Shown here: positions 4,259 through 11,054 of the stretch, one piece after another | How the letters are laid out: each line of letters begins with the position of its first letter | How positions within the stretch are numbered: the first letter of the stretch is position 1 | NCBI GenBank assembly: GCA_937910785.1 | Contig: CALDLG010000203.1 | Coordinates: 1 to 15,661, forward strand | Length of the DNA: 15,661 nucleotides | Reading direction: 5' to 3' | From: an uncultured Lachnospiraceae bacterium | GTDB lineage: Bacteria; Bacillota; Clostridia; Lachnospirales; Lachnospiraceae | Made by a program: the position numbers and the translations under genes | Notes under the pieces: generated by a model | The model's database searches: none | Seen by the model: the letters and a program-made list of their open reading frames with translations, nothing else | Told to the model about the DNA's origin: nothing

Positions 4259-4654
4259 ATGTTTATTTTTATCTTAGCTATTATCTTTATCATAGTAATC
4301 GCAGTTATTTCTATTAAAAATTCTTCTCAAAAAGAAAACAGCTATTCACCACCCACTTATTTTGAGCAACCAACAAGTTCTAATTGTCATCCTAAAATTA
4401 GCGCGGAAGTCAGCACAGAATTTTTCGACACTGTAAAAAAATATTGTCAAAGTCATTCAATGACAGTATCTGCACTCATTCGTATGGCTGTTGAATCCTA
4501 TATTAATTCTGATCCTACGACTTATAACAACGTACTTTCCTATTCAAAAACATCGACCATAAAATCTGGAGATTCTTGGAAGTGTCCAAAATGCGGTAGT
4601 ATTAATGCTTCCTATTTTGGCTCTTGTTCCTGTGGACAAAATAAGGAATATTAA
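4259..4654 (+). CDS. Membrane-anchored ribbon-helix-helix/zinc-ribbon protein, 131 aa
   Basis: Three parts are visible. Residues about 1-20 (MFIFILAIIFIIVIAVISIK) form a single hydrophobic helix; residues about 45-83 (KISAEVSTEFFDTVKKYCQS then MTVSALIRMAVESYI) resemble a CopG/Arc ribbon-helix-helix; residues about 106-127 (WKCPKCGSINASYFGSCSCG) form a short zinc ribbon with CxxC and CxC. I do not know a named family with this order. A DNA-binding-type domain tethered to the membrane suggests a sensor or an anchor. The AGGAGG at 4235-4240 is 18 bases from the ATG, unusually far. An in-frame ATT at 4247 has ideal spacing and would add four residues, so the true start is uncertain. Confidence 0.7.
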   Translation: MFIFILAIIFIIVIAVISIKNSSQKENSYSPPTYFEQPTSSNCHPKISAEVSTEFFDTVKKYCQSHSMTVSALIRMAVESYINSDPTTYNNVLSYSKTSTIKSGDSWKCPKCGSINASYFGSCSCGQNKEY

Positions 4655-4669
4655 TCCATCTGCTTTGTA

Positions 4670-4977
4670 TCATATAGCCCTAACATCAAGCATAATACAT
4701 GGCTTTTTGTTAGGTATATGTGATATATTTTCTGTTTTCCAATTTCTTACTACTTCTTTATTTGCAACTTTTAAAGTTACTTTATTGGTAAAAAAATTTT
4801 CTTCCGGATTTTCTATATGTAACTCGTCAATCATAATTTGAATTTCATCACTTCCAAATACACCATTTTTCATACGCAGATAAAATGTTTTTGGAGTTAC
4901 ACCTATCATTTTGCAATATCGGCTTGCGTTTTTCTATTCTTTGCAAATATTCCGCGCAATTCATCTGTATTTACCAT
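4670..4977 (-). pseudogene. Cro-like regulator of switch 2, broken by a one-base frameshift
   Basis: From ATG 4977 (ribosome site GAGGA seven bases upstream) the minus strand reads MVNTDELRGIFAKNRKTQAD IAK and then stops. One extra A in the AAAA run at about 4911-4914 would join it in frame to MIGVTPKTFYLRMKNGVFGS, a Cro-like helix-turn-helix, and onward to LDVRAI at 4670. Small phage regulators with the sequence KTQADIAKMIGVTPKTFYLRM are common in Clostridia, so the joined version is the expected protein. Either the gene is inactivated or the base call is wrong. It is divergent from the repressor at 5111 and shares operators with it. Confidence 0.75.
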
Positions 4978-5005
4978 GTTCTATTCCTCTCTTTAAAGTA
5001 TCCCC

Positions 5006-5071
5006 AAAAGTTACTTTTGATTATACCAGCATTAAGTAACTTGTCAAGCTATTTTTTCTTGACTAGTAACT
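5006..5071. promoter_or_regulatory. Three operator sites of switch 2 (AAGTWACTT)
   Basis: AAAAGTTACTTTT (5006-5018, a perfect 13-bp dyad), AAGTAACTT (5034-5042) and AGTAACT (5065-5071). As in switch 1, one site lies in the leader of the Cro-like gene, one in its promoter spacer and one in the repressor promoter spacer. The sequence is unrelated to the switch 1 operator. Confidence 0.85.
5020..5047 (-). promoter_or_regulatory. Promoter of the broken Cro-like gene (TTGACA-16-TATAAT)
   Basis: On the minus strand TTGACA (5047-5042) and TATAAT (5025-5020) with a 16-bp spacer containing the middle operator. Confidence 0.85.
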
Positions 5072-5086
5072 TTTTCGTGCTATAAT
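5059..5086 (+). promoter_or_regulatory. Promoter of the switch 2 repressor (TTGACT-16-TATAAT)
   Basis: TTGACT (5059-5064) and TATAAT (5081-5086), 16-bp spacer starting with an operator copy. Confidence 0.85.
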
Positions 5087-5110
5087 TTAAAATATAATGG
5101 AGGTAATCTT

Positions 5111-5527
5111 ATGACAGTAGGTGAAAGAATAAAAAGGAAACGTGAGGAATTACATATTTCTCAAACAGATTTAGCGAGGCGTATTGGAGTATCTAAGCAA
5201 TCATTATATAAATATGAAACAGATGTTGTTACAAATATTCCGTTCATTATTATAGAACAAATAGCGATTGTTTTAGATGTGTCTCCTTGCTATTTAATGG
5301 GATGGGAACAAAAAACACAGTCAAAAAACAAATCACCAAAAATTGTCCAATATTATAACCAACTCAACGACATCGGAAAGCATGAAGCAGAAAAGCGCGT
5401 CGAAGAGCTTACATATTTTCCCCGATATACGCTTGAAGTCAAGGCCGCCCATAATGATTACGAATCCGAACCCGGCGAACTTGAAAAAATGAAAGAAGAT
5501 ATTTCAAACCTGAAAAAACCTGATTAA
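5111..5527 (+). CDS. XRE-family repressor of switch 2, 138 aa
   Basis: Residues about 1-62 are an HTH_3 domain (MTVGERIKRKREELHISQTD, then LARRIGVSKQSLYKYETDVV), with the hydrophobic close DVSPCYLMGW common to phage CI-like repressors. The C-terminal part (residues 75-138) is charged and ends in an acidic helix (GELEKMKEDISNLKKPD). The ATG at 5111 has GGAGG seven bases upstream. It is followed after 27 bp by an ImmA-like protease gene; in ICEBs1-type systems ImmA cleaves the neighbouring ImmR repressor to induce the element, so the same pairing is likely here. It shares three operators with the divergent Cro-like gene. Confidence 0.9.
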   Translation: MTVGERIKRKREELHISQTDLARRIGVSKQSLYKYETDVVTNIPFIIIEQIAIVLDVSPCYLMGWEQKTQSKNKSPKIVQYYNQLNDIGKHEAEKRVEELTYFPRYTLEVKAAHNDYESEPGELEKMKEDISNLKKPD

Positions 5528-5554
5528 TATTTATACATAACTGGGGGAATAAAA

Positions 5555-6019
5555 GTGAAATATGAAGATTTGCTGGAAGAAAGCACTTCCCATGACGTAT
5601 ATGTAGTAGAGAATGCTGATTTCAAGTCAAAAGCCGACGGCCTTATCAACGGAAATGTAATCGGTATCAACAGACAAATCCGAACATGCCGCAAACGCGT
5701 CTGTGTGCTGGCCGAAGAACTTGGTCATTATCACACCACGGTAGGCGATATCATTAGTCAATCTACCACATTAGACCACAAACAGGAACTTCGCGCACGA
5801 GTCTGGGCGTATAATAAACTTGTCGGGCTAAACGGTATTATAAATTCATATAAACATGGTTGTTATTCTTTACATGATACAGCTGAATATTTAGAAGTTA
5901 CAGAAAATTTTCTATTTGAAGCAATACAGTATTACAAAGGAAAATACGGCGTTTATGCAACAATAGATAACTATGTTATTTATTTCGAACCGTCTATAGG
6001 TGTCTTTGAATTAGTATAA
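5555..6019 (+). CDS. ImmA/IrrE-family metallopeptidase, 154 aa
   Basis: The GTG at 5555 follows GGGGGAAT at suitable spacing; the product starts MKYEDLLEESTSHDVYVVEN. The central motif CVLAEELGHYHTTVGDI (about residues 50-66) corresponds to the ImmA/IrrE zinc-site helix, though the first His of HExxH is Glu in this sequence. I recall phage members of this group having EELGH at this place. The rest (ARVWAYNKLVGLNG and a helical tail) also fits the phage ImmA-like group. Expected role: cleave the upstream XRE repressor after DNA damage or a quorum signal, releasing the element genes. It is cotranscribed with 5111-5527 (27-bp gap). Confidence 0.85.
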   Translation: MKYEDLLEESTSHDVYVVENADFKSKADGLINGNVIGINRQIRTCRKRVCVLAEELGHYHTTVGDIISQSTTLDHKQELRARVWAYNKLVGLNGIINSYKHGCYSLHDTAEYLEVTENFLFEAIQYYKGKYGVYATIDNYVIYFEPSIGVFELV

Positions 6020-6068
6020 TACCACAAAATCAGGGATGTAATATTAATTACATAAAGGAGTATCATAG

Positions 6069-6137
6069 GTGAACGAGAAATATAATATATCAACACTAAA
6101 ACGAGTTGAAGAACAGTCGGGGCTAAGGTTCAACTAG
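6069..6137 (+). CDS. Possible 22-residue peptide or gene remnant
   Basis: A GTG at 6069 with AAAGGAG eight bases upstream opens MNEKYNISTLKRVEEQSGLR and stops after FN. Beyond the stop the same frame stays open through PGLIFDTLKQEVFT, so it may be the remains of a longer gene. A 6-bp hairpin, GGGCTA/TAGCCC, overlaps the stop. No family recognised. Confidence 0.3.
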   Translation: MNEKYNISTLKRVEEQSGLRFN

Positions 6138-6178
6138 CCCGGACTCATCTTCGACACACTCAAACAGGAGGTATTTAC

Positions 6179-6463
6179 ATGGAAAAGGCAGAACACTATT
6201 TTTATCCAGCTATCTTTATTTATGAACCCGGAAAAGAAATCGCCATTGATTTTCCTGACTTAAAATGTGCCACCAGCGGTACAAATGATGATGAGGCTCT
6301 TTTATCAGCGCGGGAGCTTCTCGTCTGCGTCCTTAACGGGCTGGAAGAAGATGGAGAAGAGATTCCTGTTCCCACCCCTCTGTCTGAAATAAAAACGAAG
6401 GAAAATGAGCGGGCGGTTTTGATTGATGTTTATATGCCATCAGTTCGTCTGGCAAATTCTTAG
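6179..6463 (+). CDS. Orphan HicB-like protein without DNA-binding domain, 94 aa
   Basis: Residues 1-90 match the HicB N-terminal fold: YPAIFIYEPGKEIAIDFPDL, then TSGTNDDEALLSARELLVC and the conserved close ERAVLIDVYMPSVRLAN. The ribbon-helix-helix domain present in the full HicB at 3658 is missing; the gene stops at the linker and a terminator follows at once. No hicA lies next to it. AGGAGG is eight bases before the ATG at 6179. It could still bind a HicA toxin without repressing transcription, or be a remnant. It lies just before the recombinase gene, in the right-end integration region of the element. Confidence 0.8.
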   Translation: MEKAEHYFYPAIFIYEPGKEIAIDFPDLKCATSGTNDDEALLSARELLVCVLNGLEEDGEEIPVPTPLSEIKTKENERAVLIDVYMPSVRLANS

Positions 6464-6469
6464 ATAATG

Positions 6470-6493
6470 GGGGGAGAAGATTCCCCCTTTTTT
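6470..6493 (+). terminator. Terminator between the HicB-like gene and the recombinase gene
   Basis: GGGGGA (6470-6475), loop GAAGAT, TCCCCC (6482-6487), then six T. The open frame of the recombinase runs back through this hairpin to 6467, which rules out that upstream ATG as its start. Confidence 0.85.
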
Positions 6494-6514
6494 AATCAGG
6501 AGGTGAGGTATGGA

Positions 6515-7894
6515 ATGAAAATCCGATGTGCACTATATGACCGCGTAAGCACCGATCTACAGGTAAAAGATGGACTGAGCCTTGAGGCACAACGGGATGC
6601 TCTGACAAATTATGCCCTTGCGCATGGATATGAGATTGTCGATTACTATACCGATGAGGGCATAACAGCCCGGAAAAATATGCAGAACCGCAAAGAACTT
6701 GTGCGGCTTCTTAATGATGTCAAAGCGGATAAAATCGATCTGATCCTTGTGACAAAACTGGACAGATGGTTCCGTAACATAAAAGACTACCATAATACAC
6801 AGGCAATTCTGGAAGCGCATAACTGTAACTGGAAAACGATCTTCGAGCAATACGACACAAGTACCTCCAACGGCCGTTTTGCAATAAATATAATGTTATC
6901 CGTCAATGAAAACGAATGCGACCGGGATTCCGAACGAATTCGTGAAGTATTTGCATACAAACGCCGTAATGGAGAAGTTCTTTCCGGAAGACATGCAAGC
7001 TTCGGATATAAGACAGAAAATAAAAAATTTGTAAAAGATGAAAAAACGCGGCACATTGTAGAAGATTTCTTTTCCTACTACTTTACCGTATATTCCAAAC
7101 GCGCGACCGTAAACCATATTATGGACAAATACGGCCCGGACTCTCCGCCCGAAACAACACTTCATTATATGTTTAAAAATCCGGTGTATTATGGCCGTGC
7201 ATATGGCCGGGATGATTTCTGCGATCCCTATATCACGAAGGAACAATTTTACAAGATAAAAGAAACCGGAAACCTGAAGACATACACCGGAAACAATGAA
7301 CCTTACATTTTTTCCAGTCTTATTAAGTGCCCATTTTGTGGAAAAAATTTTGCTGGTTATCAACATAAAACAAAAAAGAACGGAAAAATATACATCAGCC
7401 CGGTATATCATTGCAAGCAAAAAAATCGTGCAAAGTCTTTATGCCGCGGCGGCATCGAAATATATGAAAGCACCGTTGAAAAATACATACTTGCGAATGT
7501 AGATAAACGGCTGCGGGAGCTGACAGATACGCAAATGTCTTTTCGTATGTCGTATCAGAGCGCGGCACAATCCGATCCTGGAAAAGAAATCGATAAACTG
7601 AAGAAAGAACTGACAAGACTTAATTTACTGTTTCAGAAAGGGAGGATTGAGGAAGAATATTACGAAAATGAGTATGATAAGCTTTCAGGAAAAATAAGGG
7701 AATATGAGACTCTTACAAAAGACCTGTCTGAGACCTCATACAAGCCTCTTTTAGAAGCTTTTTCAGGCGACTGGCAGAATATGTACAACAAACTGGATAA
7801 GGAGCATAAAAGGGCCTTCTGGCACGATAAAATAAAGGGTATATATATAAATCCGGATACACATAAAATATGCGGTTTTAATTTTTTGCATTAG
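6515..7894 (+). CDS. Large serine recombinase (element integrase/excisionase), 459 aa
   Basis: Domain order is typical of large serine recombinases: catalytic resolvase domain (about 1-145) with ALYDRVSTDLQ and nucleophile Ser12, plus LVTKLDRWFRN; recombinase DNA-binding domain (about 155-255); zinc ribbon with Cys272, Cys275, Cys300 and Cys310 (CPFCG ... YHCKQKNRAKSLC); and a coiled coil (about 356-402, IDKLKKELTRLNLLFQKGRI). The enzyme cuts and rejoins attP/attB without a high-homology requirement, and usually needs a partner for excision. AGGAGGTGA sits eight bases before ATG 6515; a longer frame from 6467 begins inside a terminator. The stop lies about 20 bp from the attachment junction, the normal position for an integrase gene at the element end. 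Confidence 0.95.
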   Translation: MKIRCALYDRVSTDLQVKDGLSLEAQRDALTNYALAHGYEIVDYYTDEGITARKNMQNRKELVRLLNDVKADKIDLILVTKLDRWFRNIKDYHNTQAILEAHNCNWKTIFEQYDTSTSNGRFAINIMLSVNENECDRDSERIREVFAYKRRNGEVLSGRHASFGYKTENKKFVKDEKTRHIVEDFFSYYFTVYSKRATVNHIMDKYGPDSPPETTLHYMFKNPVYYGRAYGRDDFCDPYITKEQFYKIKETGNLKTYTGNNEPYIFSSLIKCPFCGKNFAGYQHKTKKNGKIYISPVYHCKQKNRAKSLCRGGIEIYESTVEKYILANVDKRLRELTDTQMSFRMSYQSAAQSDPGKEIDKLKKELTRLNLLFQKGRIEEEYYENEYDKLSGKIREYETLTKDLSETSYKPLLEAFSGDWQNMYNKLDKEHKRAFWHDKIKGIYINPDTHKICGFNFLH

Positions 7895-7896
7895 TT

Positions 7897-7931
7897 GGTG
7901 TACTAAATAACAATCTACAACAATGTACTCC
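7897..7931. other. Right attachment junction (attR or attL) of the element
   Basis: Host coding sequence runs down to about 7916, where the frame VVVPEYIVV meets unrelated DNA (next codons DCYLVHQ). GGTGTAC (7897-7903) and GTACTCC (7925-7931) form an imperfect inverted repeat around the junction, as expected for arms of a serine-recombinase site. The exact crossover bases cannot be set without the other end. Confidence 0.65.
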
Positions 7932-8428
7932 GGCACGACCACTCTGCTCAATACGATCTCTCCTGTTTCATCCATCGGTTTAATCTCATCCTCCGGAATC
8001 TTTGGAGGATATTCTCCGTAAAGCGTATGATCCGGAATCACGAGAGTTTCTTCCGTCCCATATGCCGTTTCCAATGGCGTCATCCGGATATTCTGCACGG
8101 CCGTTACGTCCGGCAGCACTTCCACGCCGGAAATCATGACCGGCTCATATCCGGGCGCCTCCACGGTCACGTTATATTCCGAGTAAGGCATCGGAGATTC
8201 CGGTGTCAGACTATAGGAAAGAGGCGGTGCGGAAAGCTGCACTTCCTCTGCCTGCCCGGATATATCCGTCTCCAGTGTTTCCACTTCTGTCTCAGGTGCT
8301 CTCGTATAGGCAATGGAAATGACGGCGTTCTGAATCGGTATCAGGCCGATGTCCGAGGTCACATTAATCTGCAGTCCGCCCGTCTGCTCTCCTTCCCCTT
8401 GCGCCATTTTAAACGTTTTCCCGTTCAT
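7916..8428 (-). pseudogene. 5' part of a host gene interrupted by the element (171 codons kept)
   Basis: From ATG 8428 the minus strand encodes MNGKTFKMAQGEGEQTGGLQ, then a beta-rich region with INVTSDIGLIPIQNAVISIA and SEYNVTVEAPGYEPVMISGV, resembling a carboxypeptidase-regulatory-like (Ig-like) domain, and a linker ending VVVPEYIVV. From memory, Lachnospiraceae proteins with this linker continue HDG and carry SpoIID-like and peptidoglycan-binding parts; that part is absent from the window. Past 7916 the frame continues by chance into antisense of the recombinase gene and stops at 7763. Start choice: CAGGT ribosome-like site just before ATG 8428, and the promoter at 8493-8465; an upstream ATG at 8602 lies beyond that promoter. 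Confidence 0.75.
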
Positions 8429-8464
8429 ATAATTACCTGCTTTAACCTTATTTTCTTTCTGGTT

Positions 8465-8493
8465 ATTATATGCAGTTCCGGGCATAATGACAA
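8465..8493 (-). promoter_or_regulatory. Promoter of the interrupted gene (TTGTCA-17-TATAAT)
   Basis: On the minus strand TTGTCA (8493-8488) and TATAAT (8470-8465) with a 17-bp spacer, 37 bp before the start at 8428. Confidence 0.75.
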
Positions 8494-8508
8494 CCGGGGG
8501 CGCATATC

Positions 8509-8676
8509 CATCCGTCAGCCGGCACGTCCCACACAGCACATGGTTTCTGGCGGAGGTCCTTGAAGAGCGCCGGTCCTTGGCGAAAAGGCAGCTTTGCCGC
8601 ATTTGAGCCTAGTACCGCGCGAAAGCGTGCCTCCAAAGAAACCATGTGCTGTGTGGGACGTGCCGGCTGACGGATG
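8509..8676. repeat. 168-bp element with 40-bp perfect terminal inverted repeats
   Basis: Positions 8509-8548 are the exact reverse complement of 8637-8676. The arms hold GCACATGGTTT / AAACCATGTGC. Beyond the arms ATATCC recurs on both sides with a small gap. The 88-bp interior has small hairpins (CGCC/GGCG, GGCAGCTTTGCC). It lies between the htpG terminator and the next promoter and encodes nothing visible. It could be a small palindromic mobile element or a structured RNA; no clear target duplication is seen. Confidence 0.8.
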
Positions 8677-8686
8677 AACGGATATC

Positions 8687-8718
8687 AAAAAAACAGGGCG
8701 GCATCTTCTGCCGCCCTG
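8687..8718 (-). terminator. Rho-independent terminator of htpG
   Basis: On the minus strand CAGGGCGGCA (8718-8709), loop GAAGA, TGCCGCCCTG (8703-8694), then seven T. Confidence 0.92.
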
Positions 8719-8751
8719 CCATTTCTTACCCGTCTCTGTTTTCCTGTTCTT

Positions 8752-10953
8752 TTATGCCTTCGCCAGAAGCAGCATAATATCATTACTTCTCGCAATAAAT
8801 TTCGTCATCGCTTCGGGTTCAAGCGGTGCATGCTGTAACAGCGCAAGATCGTATAACTGCTCGCAGATCATTTTGGTGTTTTCGCCGTCTCTGTTCTCCA
8901 GTACATACTGAACGAGCGGATGATTTGCATTCAAAACAAGCGTCTCGCCTTCTTTGCCGCCGAACATTCCCGCATCCATGCCGGGCATCGCATACATCTT
9001 CATCATGTCCTGCATTCTTCTGCTTTCCTCGGACAGGGTAATCATCGAAGAAATTTTCTTGTTTTTCAGCTTTTCCACCTTCACGGTAATGGAATCCTTC
9101 TTCAGAGCCTTCTTCATGATATCCGCAATTTTTTCGGCCTGTTCTTCCATTTCCTTTTCAGCCTTTTTGGAAGTCTTCGCCCTGAAGGTGTCCGTCAGAT
9201 CGGCATCGATCCGCTGGAATTTAATCCCCTCATTCTTCGCCTCCAGCTGGGATACGAAGGGCTGGTCGATATTATGTGTCAGAATTACCGCATCCATTTT
9301 GGCAGCCTTAAACATATTGATATACTGGCTCTGCTGCTTTTCGTCCGTCACATAGTAGATGACCTTCTCTTTCTTTTCCTCTTCTTCCTCGTCTTCCTCT
9401 TCGTCGTCCGTATTTTCATCAACGACTTCCGCCTCTACCCTTTCGCCGTTCTCATCCACGGCCTGGCCGCCTGCTGCTTCGGCGTCGCCATCAACAGTCT
9501 CTGCCTGTGCGGCCTCATCCGTCTCAGCGTCCGCTCCTGTCTGTGCATCAGCGCCCGCAGCTTTCTCTTCGGCATTTTCTCCCTCTGCCGCTTCGGAGGC
9601 ATCGTTCTTCTCATCCGGGTCGGTCTTGCCGACTTCCAGACATTCGGGAAGCGTCAGATACTTACCGTCGAGATTTTTAAAGAGGATATAATCCGTCATC
9701 TTCTCGCAGAACTTGTCATCTTTCAGACAGCCAAACTTAATGAACGGACTGATATCGTCCCAATATTTCTCATATTCTTCCTTCTCGGTCTTACACATGC
9801 CGGAAAGCTTGTCCGCAACCTTCTTCGTGATATATTCGTTAATCTTATTGACGAACCCGTCATTCTGCAGCGCGCTTCTCGATACATTGAGCGGCAGATC
9901 AGGGCAGTCGATAACGCCCTTTAACAGCATCAGGAATTCCGGAATGACTTCCTTGATGTTATCCGCAATGAACACCTGATTATTGTACAGCTTGATGGTT
10001 CCCTCGATGGATTCGTATTCCATGTTGATCTTCGGGAAATACAGAATTCCTTTCAGGTTAAAGGGATAATCCATGTTCAGATGAATCCAGAACAGAGGCT
10101 CTTTATAATCCTGGAATACCTTCCGGTAAAATGCAAGGTAATCCTCCTTCGTGCAGTCATTCGGATGTCTGCTCCAGAGCGGCTGTGTCTCATTCAGAAG
10201 CTCCGGGCGTTTCCGAATCTTTAACTTCTGCTCATCTTCTTCTTTTTCCTTTTTGATTTCCTCTACGACGATATCCGTATCGAGTTTCTCCGCTTCCGTA
10301 ATCGTCTGTGTATCCGTCGTGTTTGCTTTGGACAGATAGATTTCAATCGGCATGAAGGAGCAGTATTTCTTAATGACCTCGCGCGCCCTGTATTCATTAC
10401 AGAATTCCAGACAGTCTTCGTTCAGGAAAAGCGTGATCTCGGTTCCTACTCCGCTCTTTGTTCCTTCTTCCATATCGAATTCCGTACCGCCGTCGCATTC
10501 CCAGTGTATGGGAGCCGCCCCCTCCTGCCAGGAAAGGCTGTCGATATGCACCTCGTCCGCTACCATGAAGGCGGAATAGAAGCCAAGGCCGAAATGACCG
10601 ATAATCTGATCTTCATTGGTTTTATCCTTGTATTTCTCGATAAACTCCGTCGCTCCCGAAAAAGCAATCTGGTTAATATACTCCTCGACCTCCTCCGCAG
10701 TCATGCCGAGTCCGTTATCGATGAATTTCAGTGTCTTTTCTTCCGGATTTACAATGACCTGAATCTTCGCCTTATAATCCTCCGGAAGCGCATATTCTCC
10801 CATCATATCCAGCTTCTTCAGTTTTGTCACCGCATCGCATCCGTTGGAAATCAGCTCGCGGAAGAAAATATCGTGGTCCGAATACAACCACTTTTTGATA
10901 ATCGGGAAAATATTATCGCTATTGATCGATAAATTACCATGTTTTGCTGCCAT
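8752..10953 (-). CDS. htpG: Molecular chaperone HtpG (bacterial Hsp90), 733 aa
   Basis: N-terminal ATP-binding domain with the GHKL motifs FRELISNGCDA (31-41), DNGLGM (79-84) and GHFGLGFYS (119-127); middle domain with the catalytic loop region NVSRSALQND (356-365); C-terminal dimerisation domain ending IMLLLAKA. HtpG is an ATP-driven cytosolic chaperone. At 733 residues it is about 100 longer than the E. coli protein. The excess is mainly an acidic, low-complexity insertion at about residues 443-530 (runs of Glu/Asp/Ala), placed just before VIYYVTDEKQ, in the middle domain. The ATG at 10953 has AGGA nine bases upstream. The CIRCE operator at 11055 points to HrcA control. A strong terminator follows. 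Confidence 0.96.
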   Translation of the reverse strand: MAAKHGNLSINSDNIFPIIKKWLYSDHDIFFRELISNGCDAVTKLKKLDMMGEYALPEDYKAKIQVIVNPEEKTLKFIDNGLGMTAEEVEEYINQIAFSGATEFIEKYKDKTNEDQIIGHFGLGFYSAFMVADEVHIDSLSWQEGAAPIHWECDGGTEFDMEEGTKSGVGTEITLFLNEDCLEFCNEYRAREVIKKYCSFMPIEIYLSKANTTDTQTITEAEKLDTDIVVEEIKKEKEEDEQKLKIRKRPELLNETQPLWSRHPNDCTKEDYLAFYRKVFQDYKEPLFWIHLNMDYPFNLKGILYFPKINMEYESIEGTIKLYNNQVFIADNIKEVIPEFLMLLKGVIDCPDLPLNVSRSALQNDGFVNKINEYITKKVADKLSGMCKTEKEEYEKYWDDISPFIKFGCLKDDKFCEKMTDYILFKNLDGKYLTLPECLEVGKTDPDEKNDASEAAEGENAEEKAAGADAQTGADAETDEAAQAETVDGDAEAAGGQAVDENGERVEAEVVDENTDDEEEDEEEEEKKEKVIYYVTDEKQQSQYINMFKAAKMDAVILTHNIDQPFVSQLEAKNEGIKFQRIDADLTDTFRAKTSKKAEKEMEEQAEKIADIMKKALKKDSITVKVEKLKNKKISSMITLSEESRRMQDMMKMYAMPGMDAGMFGGKEGETLVLNANHPLVQYVLENRDGENTKMICEQLYDLALLQHAPLEPEAMTKFIARSNDIMLLLAKA

Positions 10954-11018
10954 TTTACCACATTCCTTTCTCTCTTTACTGTCATGCCTGTTATTCAGCC
11001 TGTTTTTATCTAAAGTAC

Positions 11019-11047
11019 AGTGTAATGCGCCCCTGAAAAAAAGTCAA
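11019..11047 (-). promoter_or_regulatory. htpG promoter (TTGACT-17-TACACT)
   Basis: On the minus strand TTGACT (11047-11042) and TACACT (11024-11019) with a 17-bp spacer, giving a leader of about 60 nt before the start codon at 10953. Confidence 0.75.
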
Positions 11048-11054
11048 GAAAAAA

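Noticed and set aside
7763..7915. C-terminal part of the 279-aa minus-strand frame over 7763-8602
   Set aside because: Past 7916 the frame is antisense to the recombinase gene and ends in hydrophobic, random-looking residues. It is a chance extension of the interrupted gene.
9359..9691. Ser/Ala-rich plus-strand ORFs opposite htpG
   Set aside because: They are the reverse reading of the acidic Glu/Asp/Ala insertion; there is no ribosome site or independent signal. The other long plus-strand frames opposite htpG, the lipoprotein, PHP and ilvE genes are likewise shadows.
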